Positions 16,879 through 26,588 are shown, numbered from the stretch's first letter. The stretch: 64,000 nucleotides of DNA from Christensenella intestinihominis (GCF_001678845.1 NZ_MAIQ01000001.1:504151-568150); one strand, 5' to 3'. The notes: generated by a model from the sequence alone, not told the origin. Program-made: numbers and translations.

Positions 16879-16938
16879 CCCCACGCGACCCGCTATGCTG
16901 GGCTCGCATGGGGCCCCTTTTTACCTGCATTTATTTTG
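16879..16938 (+). repeat. GC-rich post-tRNA repeat, copy A
   Basis: A hairpin GCGACCC...GGGCTCGC is followed by the palindrome GGGGCCCC and then TTTTTACCTGCATTTATTTTG. The same order and most of the bases recur at 62919-62986, downstream of tRNA-Leu. No open frame or known element explains it. Confidence 0.5.
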
Positions 16939-16957
16939 CATCAATGGCACGGAAGTT

Positions 16958-16990
16958 GAAAAAGCCTTTGATGAAAGGCTTTTTCTTTTT
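16958..16990 (+). terminator. Strong hairpin terminator after the post-tRNA repeat
   Basis: AAAAAGCCTTT, loop GATG, AAAGGCTTTTT followed by CTTTTT. No gene lies between it and the tRNA terminator, so it either serves as a second stop or ends an unannotated transcript across the repeat. I see nothing coding in 16991-17127. Confidence 0.75.
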
Positions 16991-17127
16991 ATACGGAAAA
17001 AAGCGGAAGTGTTGAAAAAGGCGTAAATCGTTTGGTCGGTCTTGGACCGCCCTGCCGCCCCGTCCGTACCACAGCTCTATTCCCTTCCCTTGCAACCGCG
17101 CTTTGCAGCAGCGGGTATTTGTGTAAA

Positions 17128-17156
17128 TTACCATCCAATGTATACCTGATTATAAT
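17128..17156 (+). promoter_or_regulatory. Promoter of the lipoprotein/GGDEF-EAL operon
   Basis: TTACCA (17128-17133), a 17-base spacer and TATAAT (17151-17156), with about 55 bases to the start codon. Confidence 0.6.
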
Positions 17157-17218
17157 TGTATTATTCAGTGTTATATGATATAGTGTTTACGATTAAACCT
17201 ATTTATTTCGGAGGCTGT

Positions 17219-18679
17219 ATGAAAAAAATATTCGTTCGATTTATTTCCTTTGTTTTACTTACATTTTTTGCGGTGCCCTTCCTGGCCGGATGCGCGCAGG
17301 GCGCACAAATGCCCAAGCTTGATCCCTCCAACCCGGTTTCCCTTGAATTATGGCATTACTACAACGGGCCGCAGAAGGTCGCGTTCGATGAAATGATTGC
17401 CGAGTTCAACGATACGGTCGGCCTGGAAAAGGGAATTATCGTGGAAGCCTTTAACCAGGGAAGTACAAACGACCTCTTGACAAAGGTCGTCGATGCGGCC
17501 AACAAGAAGGTTGGCGCGGATGATATTCCCGACATTTTTGCCGCCTATTCGGATACCGCCTATGAAATCGACCAGCTCGGCCTTGTCGCCGACCTTGACC
17601 CGTATTTTACGGAAGAAGAACTCGCCGAATACGTCCCTTCCTATATTGAAGAGGGCCGCTTCGACCAGAATGGTTCGCTGAAAATTTTCCCGATTGCGAA
17701 ATCTACGGAAGTATTGATGCTCAATAAAACCGATTGGGATAAATTCGCCCAGGCAACCGGTGCGACAACGGAAGACCTTGCGACCATCGAGGGGGTTACA
17801 AAAACCGCCAAAAAATATTATGAGTGGACCGACAGCCTGACCGAAACACCCGATGACGGCAAAACCTTTTTCGGCCGCGACGCGGTGGCTAATTACATGA
17901 TTAGCGGTATGCAGCAGCTCGGCTCGACAATTTTTGATGTAAACAACGGTGAGGTTTCCTTCAACCTCGACGAAGAAGCGCTGCGGAAGCTGTGGGATAA
18001 TTACTACATTCCCTACATTAACGGATATTTCGGGGCCTACGGAAAATTCCGCTCCGACGATGCCAAAACGGGCGATCTGATTGCGCTTGTTTGCTCTACG
18101 ACAGGTTCGACCTACTTCCCTTCCGAAGTAACTGTAAACGACAATGAAAGCTACCCGATCGAATCCCTTTCGCTTCCTGCTCCATGCTTTGAAGGAACCG
18201 AACGCTACAGCATCCAGCAGGGCGCCGGAATGGTTGTCACCAAGTCCGATGCCAAAACAGAATATGCGGCTGCGGAATTCCTGAAATGGTTTACCGATAC
18301 GCAGCGCAACCTTGATTTCACGGTTGGCTCCGGATACCTTCCCGTAAAGAAAGCGGCGAATGACGCCGAGCTTGTGAAAAAAACCTTTGACCAGGCAGAC
18401 GACGTTTCCGTTGCTTTGAAGGACTCCGTGCTGGTTTCCATTGACGAGGTAAACAACGATACCCTGTACACCAATAAGGCCTTTAAAAATGGCTTTGACG
18501 CCAGGAATGTTTTGGAATATTCCCTTTCCGATAAGGCGCAGGCCGATTACCAGGCAATTCAATCCGCTGTCGCAGGCGGAATACCGAAGGCCGACGCCAT
18601 TGCCAAATATGATACGGATGGAAATTTTGCCGCCTGGGTTTCAGAGCTTACTTTCTCCCTGAATGATACGCAAAAATAA
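17219..18679 (+). CDS. Extracellular solute-binding lipoprotein (ABC type, orphan)
   Basis: I start at the ATG at 17219 (MKKIFVRFISF), 4 bases after GGAGG, rather than the upstream frame-opening ATG. The 486-residue product has a lipoprotein signal ending in FLAGC, so Lgt and signal peptidase II would anchor it outside the membrane. The mature part resembles family 1 sugar-binding proteins: VSLELWHYYNGPQKVAFDEM, FNDTVGLEKGIIVEAFNQGS, DIPDIFAAYSDTAYEIDQLG and the C-terminal AAEFLKWFTDTQRNLDFTVG. No permease or ATPase genes are adjacent. It is followed after 15 bases by a membrane GGDEF-EAL protein, which suggests a sensing role rather than uptake. The ligand is unknown. Confidence 0.88.
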   Translation: MKKIFVRFISFVLLTFFAVPFLAGCAQGAQMPKLDPSNPVSLELWHYYNGPQKVAFDEMIAEFNDTVGLEKGIIVEAFNQGSTNDLLTKVVDAANKKVGADDIPDIFAAYSDTAYEIDQLGLVADLDPYFTEEELAEYVPSYIEEGRFDQNGSLKIFPIAKSTEVLMLNKTDWDKFAQATGATTEDLATIEGVTKTAKKYYEWTDSLTETPDDGKTFFGRDAVANYMISGMQQLGSTIFDVNNGEVSFNLDEEALRKLWDNYYIPYINGYFGAYGKFRSDDAKTGDLIALVCSTTGSTYFPSEVTVNDNESYPIESLSLPAPCFEGTERYSIQQGAGMVVTKSDAKTEYAAAEFLKWFTDTQRNLDFTVGSGYLPVKKAANDAELVKKTFDQADDVSVALKDSVLVSIDEVNNDTLYTNKAFKNGFDARNVLEYSLSDKAQADYQAIQSAVAGGIPKADAIAKYDTDGNFAAWVSELTFSLNDTQK

Positions 18680-18694
18680 TTGGAGCACACCGGC

Positions 18695-21661
18695 ATGCGT
18701 AAACGAATCAAGGACAGGTCTATTATGCATAAATTCATGATCCCCATTTTGGCGATCATGTTGGCGCAGACTGTCCTTTTCGCATGTATTTTTTTGTTCA
18801 GCGGCGCGGTGAGCCGCCTCAACGACAATTCTTTTGATATCCTGACGGAGCGGACGCAGAGCCGGAAAAATTACCTGCAGAATGAAATGGTACAGAAGTG
18901 GTCTAATCTCGGTTCCACCGAAATTGCCATAAATACGGCCGTTGATGACCTGCTTGCTTCCCGGGGGCTTTCCGCCGCGCAAATTGACCAGAAAACCGGA
19001 ACGGCTATTTTAAGTGCGGTGTCGGATGACCTGATTTCCCTTTTGCGCACAAGCGCTGTCACAGAGGCGTTTGTCATCCTGGACGGTGCGGAAGGCAGCG
19101 AAATAAAACAGGGGCTTTATCTCCGGGACCTTGACCCGACAACCAATTCCGGCGATAACTCCGATCTCCAGATCGAGCGCGCTCCTTCCTCCGTAACAAA
19201 ACAGCTTGGCATCTCGCTCTCCAGCACATGGTCCTCCAATTTTGAACTTCCCGCCGCGGATGAAAACAGCAAATTCTATTATCTCCCCCTCGGCGCCGCC
19301 GCCGATTATCCCGAGGCGGAAAATACCGATCTTGGTTATTGGAGCCATCCTTTTTCGACATTTCCGAATTCCGGCAGCCTGATCGTAACCTATACGATCC
19401 CCCTGCGTGCTGCGGACGGCACGGTATATGGCGTCCTCGGCACAGGAATTACGACGGATTACCTTGCAAGCACGCTTCCTTACAGTGAAATTGATATCAA
19501 TAAAAAAGGCTCATACCTGCTTGGAATTCGTGAAGACGGGTCGAACGAACTTGCAACGGTCGCTACCAGCGGGCCAATGGCAAAGATGTATCTCGGGACC
19601 TCCGGTTCGGCCTCCCTCGTGCCATATTCTTCTTACGATGATATTTATACCCTGGATAAAAATGACCGTGTAACGCAGGATGTATATGTAAGCGCACAGC
19701 CGCTGCGGCTGTACAACACCAATACCCCGTTTGAGAACGAACAGTGGGTTCTCTCCGGCGTCATTGAGAGCAGGTACCTGCTCGATTCCTCTTACCATGT
19801 CATTTTTATGATCCTGATTTCGTTTGTAATTTCTATTGTGTTCGGCATTATCTCCGCCGTCATTGTCGGCCGGGTTCTAACCGCGCCGATTACCGGGCTT
19901 GGCCATACGCTCCGTTCCAGCACTGCAGAAACGCCGCTTCATTTTTCCAAAACACATATCACGGAGATCGACAGCCTTGCCGATGCCGTCCAGATTTTGA
20001 ACCGCGACGTCGAGCGGACTGCTTCCCGTTTTTCGCAGATTATCCAGGCGGCGGATATTTCCATGGGGGCCTATGAATATAATCCGGTCACCAACCAGGT
20101 ACTCATCAGCGGGAAATTCCTGTCCCTCTTCGGGCTGCCCGAGCGCACCCATATGTCCAGCGAAGAATTCTCTGCTGAACTAAAGCGTTTCTCCGCTTCC
20201 CGGGAAGAAGGTGTTGAACAGGATACGTACATCTATCAGATTCCATCCCGGGAAGAAGGAATCCGTTGGCTGCGCCTTCGCCTGATCGGCGGCGACAAGC
20301 CTTATATGGGCGTCCTTTCCGATGTAACGCGCGAAATCCTTGAAAAACGCAAAATCGAATATGAACGCGATTATGACGCGCTGACAAGCCTTCTCAACCG
20401 CCGTGCGTTCCATTCCGCTATGAAGAAGGCTTTCATCTGCCCCGAAAAATTGAAGGTTGCCGCATTTATGATGTGGGACCTTGATAACCTCAAATATATC
20501 AACGACACCTACGGCCATGATTACGGCGACGAATATATTCGCAGTACGGCAAATGTGCTGAAGCGTTTTATTCCGTATAATAACGCCATTGTCTCGCGCA
20601 TATCCGGCGATGAATTTTATGTTTTCCTGTATGGTTATGACAACAAGGACGACGTAATGGACATTATCCATACCATCAAAGCGGAAATGGACGCCTCCCC
20701 CTTCCAGCTCACGCAGGCAAAGCAAACGCGGCTGCGCGCATCCGTTGGCGTCGCATGGTACCCGGATGATGCAACGAATTATTTCGATTTGATTAAATAT
20801 GCGGATTTTGCAATGTACACCGTAAAAAATACCGAAAAAGGGCAAATTGCGGAATTTGACAGCAAGCTTTATCACCGGGATTCTTTCCTGCTGCACAGCA
20901 AGGAGGAGCTGAACAAACTCATTGAAGAGGAGGCCGTCCATTATGTATTCCAGCCTATCGTCGATGCGCGTACCGGGGATATCTTTGCCTATGAGGCGCT
21001 TATGCGGCCTGTTTCGCTTCATCTTACCTCTCCCGCGGATGTCCTGCGCATTGCGGAAACGCAATCACGGCTGCGCCAGATCGAACGCCTGACGTTATTT
21101 AAATCAACGCGGACCTTCCTGCAATATCCCGAGGTGGCAGCAACCCATAAGCTGTTCATCAACACCCTGCCCGGCCAGATGATTTCCGGCCGCGATGCGA
21201 ATGAGTTTGAATATGAATTCCGCAGTTTCCTGGATCATATTGTGTTTGAGGTTATGGAAACGGAAAAGCTGGACGGCGAATTAACGCGGGATAAATTGGA
21301 TTACAGCACAAAATGGAATTGCCAGGTTGCGCTCGACGATTATGGCACGGGCTATAACAACGATTCCATCCTACTGCGCCTGCATCCCGATTATGTAAAA
21401 ATCGATATGTCTATCATACACAATATAGATACCGATCAAAACAGGCAGCTTATGCTCCAGAACCTGCTTTCTTACCTGAAATACCAGCATATCCTGGTGA
21501 TTGCCGAAGGTGTGGAAACATCAGAGGAAATGAAAACGCTCATTTCCTATGGGATTGATTATTTGCAGGGTTACTATACCGGAAGGCCCGAGGCCACGCC
21601 CGCAAAGCTTTGCGTTTGCGCAGAAGAAATCCGTTCCTGCCAGCCGCATCCCGGCCTTTAA
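18695..21661 (+). CDS. Membrane GGDEF-EAL c-di-GMP protein with extracellular sensor and PAS domain
   Basis: The start is the ATG at 18695 (MRKRIKDRSIMHKF), with GGAG 9 bases upstream. The product has 988 residues. A membrane helix lies at about 14-38, then a large extracellular Cache-like sensor (about 40-365), a second helix (about 370-395) and a HAMP-like linker. A PAS-like domain (about 440-555) is followed by GGDEF (about 560-730) with active-site RISGDEFYVF, and EAL (about 745-975). EAL catalytic positions are present: YEALMRP, FINTLPG, FEVMETE, ALDDYGTGYN, YVKIDMSII, AEGVET. SGDEF is a usually active variant. It could both make and degrade c-di-GMP. Its pairing with the lipoprotein suggests that the loaded binding protein docks on the sensor. 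Confidence 0.9.
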   Translation: MRKRIKDRSIMHKFMIPILAIMLAQTVLFACIFLFSGAVSRLNDNSFDILTERTQSRKNYLQNEMVQKWSNLGSTEIAINTAVDDLLASRGLSAAQIDQKTGTAILSAVSDDLISLLRTSAVTEAFVILDGAEGSEIKQGLYLRDLDPTTNSGDNSDLQIERAPSSVTKQLGISLSSTWSSNFELPAADENSKFYYLPLGAAADYPEAENTDLGYWSHPFSTFPNSGSLIVTYTIPLRAADGTVYGVLGTGITTDYLASTLPYSEIDINKKGSYLLGIREDGSNELATVATSGPMAKMYLGTSGSASLVPYSSYDDIYTLDKNDRVTQDVYVSAQPLRLYNTNTPFENEQWVLSGVIESRYLLDSSYHVIFMILISFVISIVFGIISAVIVGRVLTAPITGLGHTLRSSTAETPLHFSKTHITEIDSLADAVQILNRDVERTASRFSQIIQAADISMGAYEYNPVTNQVLISGKFLSLFGLPERTHMSSEEFSAELKRFSASREEGVEQDTYIYQIPSREEGIRWLRLRLIGGDKPYMGVLSDVTREILEKRKIEYERDYDALTSLLNRRAFHSAMKKAFICPEKLKVAAFMMWDLDNLKYINDTYGHDYGDEYIRSTANVLKRFIPYNNAIVSRISGDEFYVFLYGYDNKDDVMDIIHTIKAEMDASPFQLTQAKQTRLRASVGVAWYPDDATNYFDLIKYADFAMYTVKNTEKGQIAEFDSKLYHRDSFLLHSKEELNKLIEEEAVHYVFQPIVDARTGDIFAYEALMRPVSLHLTSPADVLRIAETQSRLRQIERLTLFKSTRTFLQYPEVAATHKLFINTLPGQMISGRDANEFEYEFRSFLDHIVFEVMETEKLDGELTRDKLDYSTKWNCQVALDDYGTGYNNDSILLRLHPDYVKIDMSIIHNIDTDQNRQLMLQNLLSYLKYQHILVIAEGVETSEEMKTLISYGIDYLQGYYTGRPEATPAKLCVCAEEIRSCQPHPGL

Positions 21662-21689
21662 ACAAGCGCGCAAGGGAATTTTTCCGGCA

Positions 21690-21721
21690 AAGAAAAACGG
21701 AACAAAGCTTACTTTGTTCCG
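21690..21721 (-). terminator. Terminator of tRNA-Val
   Basis: The perfect stem CGGAACAAAG/CTTTGTTCCG (21698-21721) is followed on the minus strand by TTTTTC. It may also slow transcription arriving from the GGDEF-EAL gene. Confidence 0.8.
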
Positions 21722-21724
21722 ACG

Positions 21725-21801
21725 TGGTGGGACTGATTGGATTCGAACCAACGACCCCCTCGATGTCAACGAGATACTCTAACCAACTGAGCTACAGTCC
21801 C
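21725..21801 (-). tRNA. tRNA-Val (anticodon GAC)
   Basis: On the minus strand: acceptor GGGACTG/CAGTCCC, D arm GCTCAGTTGGTTAGAGT, anticodon stem TCTCG/CGAGG with loop TTGACAT giving GAC, T arm with GTTCGAATC, discriminator A and encoded CCA. Confidence 0.96.
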
Positions 21802-21888
21802 ACATTTTCTAATTTCGTTATTGGCAGTCAACCGGCACGCATTGGCCTGAGCGGTCAGGCCATAACCCGATTATTTGTTACCTTTACT

Positions 21889-21916
21889 ATTATACATGAA
21901 TTCATATAAATTTCAA
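21889..21916 (-). promoter_or_regulatory. Promoter of tRNA-Val
   Basis: TTGAAA (21916-21911), a 16-base spacer and TATAAT (21894-21889). The roughly 80-base 5-prime leader contains a perfect hairpin GGCCTGA/TCAGGCC (21844-21861) without a T-run. Confidence 0.65.
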
Positions 21917-21974
21917 GCGTTCCTTCCGAAAGATTTCCCCATATGATATAATGGGTAACGGAGGGAGCGTTCCT

Positions 21975-22499
21975 ATGAAAGTAAAACCAAAACAAACCAT
22001 GGCGCACAACAAATTGCTGCTGCTTTATCTCCTCGAAAAAAGCGGAATGGCGCTTTCGGAATTACAGCTTGTGCGTATTATGACCGAGCTTTCGTTCATG
22101 GGATATTTTGATCTCAAGGAATGCATTTTTGAGCTTGAGCAGGGCGGACACATTTATTCCCGGACAACCCCGCAAAATACGGTCTATGGAATTACGGACG
22201 CAGGAATTAACATGCTCGACGTGCTTGTGAACGACCTGCGCTTGTCGTTTCGCGAAACAGTCGACGCCTACTTAAAGGAGCACCGCAGCGAACTGGAGCT
22301 GGAGTCACAGCTCGTGGGCGAATATATTAAACTGGCCCAAAACGAATACCGGGTCATTTTAAAGGTTTTGGAGCACGACCGTACAATCTTTGAAATCAAC
22401 AGCATCGTATACTCCAAGCAGGAAGCGCAGAAAATCGTAGACAACTGGCGCAAGAATGCCGTCAGCATTTATAAGGACGTGGTCCTCCGCCTAGGATAA
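21975..22499 (+). CDS. DUF4364 family protein
   Basis: The start is the ATG at 21975 (MKVKPKQTMAHNKLLLLYLL), after GGAGGGAG; a TATAAT lies at 21947-21952. The 174-residue product has a winged-helix-like N-terminal half (MALSELQLVRIMTELSFMGY, ELEQGGHIYSRTTPQNTVYG, ITDAGINMLDVL) and a helical second half. It matches the DUF4364 family, widespread in Clostridia and of unknown function. The fold suggests a DNA-binding or regulatory protein. Its last nine bases overlap the end of the convergent folC gene. Confidence 0.8.
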   Translation: MKVKPKQTMAHNKLLLLYLLEKSGMALSELQLVRIMTELSFMGYFDLKECIFELEQGGHIYSRTTPQNTVYGITDAGINMLDVLVNDLRLSFRETVDAYLKEHRSELELESQLVGEYIKLAQNEYRVILKVLEHDRTIFEINSIVYSKQEAQKIVDNWRKNAVSIYKDVVLRLG

Positions 22500-23597
22500 C
22501 CGGCGAAGCGCATGGGATGCCAGATAAAAAGAGCCGCATACGACAAGTATGCCTTTTTTTTGCCCTGCCAGGCGCTGGGCCTCCTGGAATGCGTAATCCG
22601 GGTCTTCTATCGCGACGGCATGGTCAAAATAAGGAGCCAATTCCCTTGCGGGCAGTCCCCTCTTTTTTTCCGCGCAGGTGCACACCACACGGTTTGCAAA
22701 GCTGCCGATTCCTTCCGCGATTCCTTCGATATCCTTGTCCCGCATAATTGCGGTAAGCACCGTGATATCCTCGTGCGGGTAATACTTTTTCATGGTCCTG
22801 GCAAGCTCGGCAACCGCATCTGTGTTATGCGCGCCGTCAATCACAACGCTTCCGCTCGCCTGGGCGCGCGCGGGAATAATTGCTCCCGAAAGCCCGCTGC
22901 GGATAGACGCTTCGTCCATTCCAAGCTCCACGGCGGCCATCAGCGCCACACATGCATTTTCCACCTGCATCGGTGATATGGCCCTTATTTCAAGATTTTT
23001 ATAGTGCTTCCCTTCATAAGTAAAATCAAACCGCTGCCCCGTAACGGCACTTTCCTTGACGCTGATCTTTTTTTCATCGAGTACAATCAGCCGCGCGTTC
23101 CTTCCCTTGCATGTCTGCCGGATCACCCGCATGGCCTCTTCTTTCTGCGGATGCGAAATAACAACCGAATCCCGCTTGATGATTCCGCATTTCTCGCGTG
23201 CAATTTCCGTCAGCGTATTTCCAAGAATCTCCATATGGTCATAGCCGATGGGTGTCAGAATCTGCATTTCAGAGGGAACGATGTTCGTCGGATCAAGCCT
23301 TCCGCCGAGACCCGTTTCAATCACGGCATATTCCACGCCGCGGTCCTCAAACCATGCAAGCGCGGCATGCGTCCAAACGCAAAAGAGGTGCATTTCCCGT
23401 TCACCTCTTATACGCTGCATATATTCATCATATTCTGTTTTGGAAATTTCTTCCCCGTTGATTTTCATTCGCTCGCATGGGGATAAAATATGGGGCGAAG
23501 TGAATAAACCGCAGGAATGCTCCTTTGAAATAATATCGGCGATATACTGCGCCGTGGAGCCCTTGGCGTTTGTCCCCGCCAAATGCACATATTGCAT
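22491..23597 (-). CDS. folC: FolC-like folylpolyglutamate/dihydrofolate synthase, N-terminally short
   Basis: The 368-residue product starts directly at the P-loop (MQYVHLAGTNAKGSTAQYIA). It continues with LFTSPHILSPCERMKINGEE, YAVIETGLGGRLDPTN, LTPIGYDHMEILGNTLTEIA, REKCGIIKRDSVV, and VIDGAHNTDAVAELARTM. These are Mur-ligase-family FolC motifs, for adding glutamate to folates. Typical FolC proteins have about 40 more residues before the P-loop, and these are missing. The start codon is two bases after the valS stop, with GGAAGG inside valS. Translational coupling is likely. The 3-prime end overlaps the convergent DUF4364 gene by nine bases. Confidence 0.88.
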   Translation of the reverse strand: MQYVHLAGTNAKGSTAQYIADIISKEHSCGLFTSPHILSPCERMKINGEEISKTEYDEYMQRIRGEREMHLFCVWTHAALAWFEDRGVEYAVIETGLGGRLDPTNIVPSEMQILTPIGYDHMEILGNTLTEIAREKCGIIKRDSVVISHPQKEEAMRVIRQTCKGRNARLIVLDEKKISVKESAVTGQRFDFTYEGKHYKNLEIRAISPMQVENACVALMAAVELGMDEASIRSGLSGAIIPARAQASGSVVIDGAHNTDAVAELARTMKKYYPHEDITVLTAIMRDKDIEGIAEGIGSFANRVVCTCAEKKRGLPARELAPYFDHAVAIEDPDYAFQEAQRLAGQKKGILVVCGSFYLASHALRRLS

Positions 23598-23598
23598 C

Positions 23599-26235
23599 TT
23601 ATTTCATACCTTCCAGGAACGCAATGCGTTCAGAGAGCTTTCCGCGCATTTCAAGGTATGTATCCAGTTTTGCGCGCTCCTCGTCCACAACCTTCGCAGG
23701 CGCTTTTTCAGTAAACCCTTTATTGTTCAGTTTTCCTTCCGCACGCTTGATCTCGCCTTCGTTCTTTTCCGCTTCCTTCTTCAGGCGGGCAAGCTCTTTT
23801 TCCACATCGATGAGTTCCGCCAGCGGCATGAACGCCTCGCCCACCGCGCACACCGCGGATACGCTGTTTTGCGGGATATCAGCCTTTTCGCTGATAACCT
23901 CCACCTCATTTGCATAAGCAAGCCGTTTCAAATACTCCGCACACGCATGGATTGCATCCGCATGCTTTGTCAGCACGGTAATTTTAACTTTTACGCTCGG
24001 CGGAACGTTCATTTCCGCACGTACATTACGGATAGAGCGAATAAGGTCCATCACGCCGTTCATCATATCCGCCTGCTCTTTTCCGCCTTCATACGCGGGC
24101 TTCGGCCACGGGCCCAGCATAATTGTCTCCGCCGCATCCGGCAGGCTGGTATAGATATCCTCCGTAATAAAGGGCATAAACGGATGCAGCAGCTTCAATG
24201 TGTTTTCCAGCACATACACAAGCACGCTGACGGTCGACGCCTTGACTTCCTCGTCCTCGCCGTACAGGCGCGGCTTTGCCATTTCGATATACCAGTCGCA
24301 CAGCTCGCTCCACGAAAAATCATAAATTTTCTGCGCCGCAAGCCCAAGGTCGTATTTTTCGATATTATCGGTACACTCGCGGATCGCGTCGTTCAGCTTC
24401 GCGAGAATCCAGCGGTCCGCAATATCCAGCTTGTCCTCCTCAATCGGGGCCACCTTCTCCTCGCCGGCATTCATCAGCACAAAGCGGGATGCATTCCAGA
24501 TTTTGTTTGCAAAGTTGCGCGCGGCTTCCACCTTTTCCCAGTAAAAACGCATATCGTTTCCCGGGCTGTTGCCTACCGCAAGCGAGAAGCGCAGCGCATC
24601 CGCACCGTATTTCCCGATCACTTCCAGCGGATCGATGCCGTTGCCAAGGGATTTAGACATCTTGCGCCCCTCGCTGTCGCGCACGATGCCATGGATATCC
24701 ACCGTGTGAAAGGGCACGTCGCCCATAATCTCGATTCCGAAAATAATCATCCGGGCAACCCAGAAGAAAATAATGTCATATCCTGTCACGAGCACGTCCG
24801 TCGGATAGAAATAGTCGAGCTCCGGCTTTTTGTCCGGCCAGCCCAGCGTTGAAAAGGGCCACAGGCCGGAGGAAAACCACGTATCGAGCACGTCCTCGTC
24901 CTGTGTGAATTCCGCACATCCGCATTCCGGGCACGCGGACGGTTCTTCCACCGCCACGACGAGCTTTCCGCAGCCTTTGCACGTATAGGCCGGGATACGG
25001 TGTCCCCACCAAAGCTGGCGCGAGATGCACCAGTCGCGGATATTATACAGCCAGTTGAAATAGATTTTGGAAAACCGCTCGGGCACAAATTTCACCTTGC
25101 CTGTTTCCACCGCTTCGATTGCCGGCTGTGCAAGTTCTTTCATCTTCACAAACCACTGGCGCGAGATAATCGGCTCAATCACCGTATGGCAGCGGTAGCA
25201 GTGCCCGACGTTATGCTTATAATCCTCGATTTTCACAAGCGCGCCGCAGGCCTTCAGGTCCTCCACAATTCGCTTGCGGGCCTCGTCCCTGTCCAGTCCC
25301 GCATATTTCCCGGCGTTATCCGCCATCGTCCCGTCGTCGTTCATCACCCGCACCATGGGCAGGTTATGACGCTCGCCCACCTCGTAATCGTTCGGATCAT
25401 GCGCGGGCGTAATTTTCACCGCACCGGTGCCGAATTCCATGTCCACGTATTCATCCGCCACGACGGGAATCGGTTTATTAAGCAGCGGCAGAATCACATT
25501 TTTCCCCACCAGGCCTTTATAACGTTCGTCCGCCGGATTCACGGCAACCGCCGTATCGCCGAGCATCGTTTCCGGCCGGGTGGTCGCAACGACGATTCCC
25601 TCTCCGCCGTCTTCCGCACGGTAGCGCATATGCCACAGGTGGGAATCCTGCTCCTCATATTCCACCTCCGCATCCGAAAGCGCGGTCATACATTCCGGGC
25701 ACCAGTTGATAATACGGTTTCCCTGGTAAATCAGGCCTTTTTCATACAGGCGCACAAACACCTCGCGCACCGCGCGGTTACACCCCTCGTCCATCGTAAA
25801 ACGCTCGCGGTCCCAGTCAAGGGAGGAGCCGAGTTTTTTCAATTGCCGGGTAATCCTTCCGCCAAATTCCTCACGCCACTGCCACGCGCGTTCCAGGAAC
25901 TTTTCCCGTCCTAATTCTTCCTTGGACGTTCCTTCCCCGCGCAAGGCGTCTACAATTTTGACTTCTGTCGCTATGCTGGCATGATCGGTGCCCGGCATCC
26001 ATAACGTGGAATAGCCCTGCATCCGTTTGGTACGTATAATCGCATCCTGCATCATATTATCAAGCGCATGCCCCATATGAAGCTGTCCTGTAATATTCGG
26101 CGGCGGAATCACGATCGTAAAGGGTTTTTTATCATGATCCACTTCCGCATGGAAATATCCTTTTTCGAGCCATCTCTGGTACAGCTTTTCCTCCGTCTGT
26201 TTCGGATCATATGTTTTGCTCAGCTCTTTGCGCAT
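23599..26235 (-). CDS. valS: Valyl-tRNA synthetase
   Basis: The start is the ATG at 26235 ([20 protein letters not shown]), 7 bases after GGAGG. The 878-residue enzyme has the class I motifs [15 protein letters not shown] (HIGH type) and [14 protein letters not shown] (KMSKS). The editing domain includes [21 protein letters not shown] zinc-like pair, CKGCGKLV and CPECGC, is present, followed by the anticodon-binding domain and the C-terminal coiled coil (about 810-878). It charges tRNA-Val, of which one gene lies 1.8 kb away. The upstream region carries no T-box leader that I can see, which is unusual for a Bacillota valS. It is downstream of a tiny membrane protein gene and upstream of folC. 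Confidence 0.98.
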   Translation of the reverse strand: MRKELSKTYDPKQTEEKLYQRWLEKGYFHAEVDHDKKPFTIVIPPPNITGQLHMGHALDNMMQDAIIRTKRMQGYSTLWMPGTDHASIATEVKIVDALRGEGTSKEELGREKFLERAWQWREEFGGRITRQLKKLGSSLDWDRERFTMDEGCNRAVREVFVRLYEKGLIYQGNRIINWCPECMTALSDAEVEYEEQDSHLWHMRYRAEDGGEGIVVATTRPETMLGDTAVAVNPADERYKGLVGKNVILPLLNKPIPVVADEYVDMEFGTGAVKITPAHDPNDYEVGERHNLPMVRVMNDDGTMADNAGKYAGLDRDEARKRIVEDLKACGALVKIEDYKHNVGHCYRCHTVIEPIISRQWFVKMKELAQPAIEAVETGKVKFVPERFSKIYFNWLYNIRDWCISRQLWWGHRIPAYTCKGCGKLVVAVEEPSACPECGCAEFTQDEDVLDTWFSSGLWPFSTLGWPDKKPELDYFYPTDVLVTGYDIIFFWVARMIIFGIEIMGDVPFHTVDIHGIVRDSEGRKMSKSLGNGIDPLEVIGKYGADALRFSLAVGNSPGNDMRFYWEKVEAARNFANKIWNASRFVLMNAGEEKVAPIEEDKLDIADRWILAKLNDAIRECTDNIEKYDLGLAAQKIYDFSWSELCDWYIEMAKPRLYGEDEEVKASTVSVLVYVLENTLKLLHPFMPFITEDIYTSLPDAAETIMLGPWPKPAYEGGKEQADMMNGVMDLIRSIRNVRAEMNVPPSVKVKITVLTKHADAIHACAEYLKRLAYANEVEVISEKADIPQNSVSAVCAVGEAFMPLAELIDVEKELARLKKEAEKNEGEIKRAEGKLNNKGFTEKAPAKVVDEERAKLDTYLEMRGKLSERIAFLEGMK

Positions 26236-26254
26236 CCTTTTGCCTCCAACCACT

Positions 26255-26440
26255 CTAAATAAAAATCATCAGGAATCCCGCGATTACAATGCCAAGACCC
26301 AGGAGTTTCGTGACAAAATCAGCATTCCGGTAATGAAAATGCTTCGCAATGCGCTTTGCCGTAAAACTCAAAACAGCGCCCGCCGCAAGCAGGGCCAGCC
26401 CGATAATCTGTAACGTTGTAATATTCGCAAAAAATTCCAT
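26255..26440 (-). CDS. Small two-helix membrane protein upstream of valS
   Basis: I take the ATG at 26440 ([20 protein letters not shown]), 5 bases after GGGAG, giving 61 residues. Two hydrophobic stretches (about 9-28 and 42-60) flank a short basic loop [12 protein letters not shown] do not recognise the family. The gene ends 19 bases before valS and is probably cotranscribed with it. A real ribosome binding site and the hydrophobic pattern argue for a genuine gene; the lack of any known homologue in my memory lowers confidence. Confidence 0.6.
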   Translation of the reverse strand: MEFFANITTLQIIGLALLAAGAVLSFTAKRIAKHFHYRNADFVTKLLGLGIVIAGFLMIFI

Positions 26441-26588
26441 AATTTCTCCCATTTACATACTTTTCTATTATACCGTCAATCCCTCGCATTATCAAGGGAA
26501 TCGCCTATTGTAAAATTTTTGTATGACTATGTTTTTAGGCTCCATTTAGAGTATAATAGTATATAATATTGTATTTCGGGAGTGCGTT

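Noticed and set aside
21549..21909. Short plus-strand frames over the tRNA-Val region
   Set aside because: They overlap the 3-prime end of the GGDEF-EAL gene and the tRNA and have no coding character.
26453..26588. T-box leader for valS
   Set aside because: No stem-loop set, T-box sequence or antiterminator is visible upstream of the small gene or valS.
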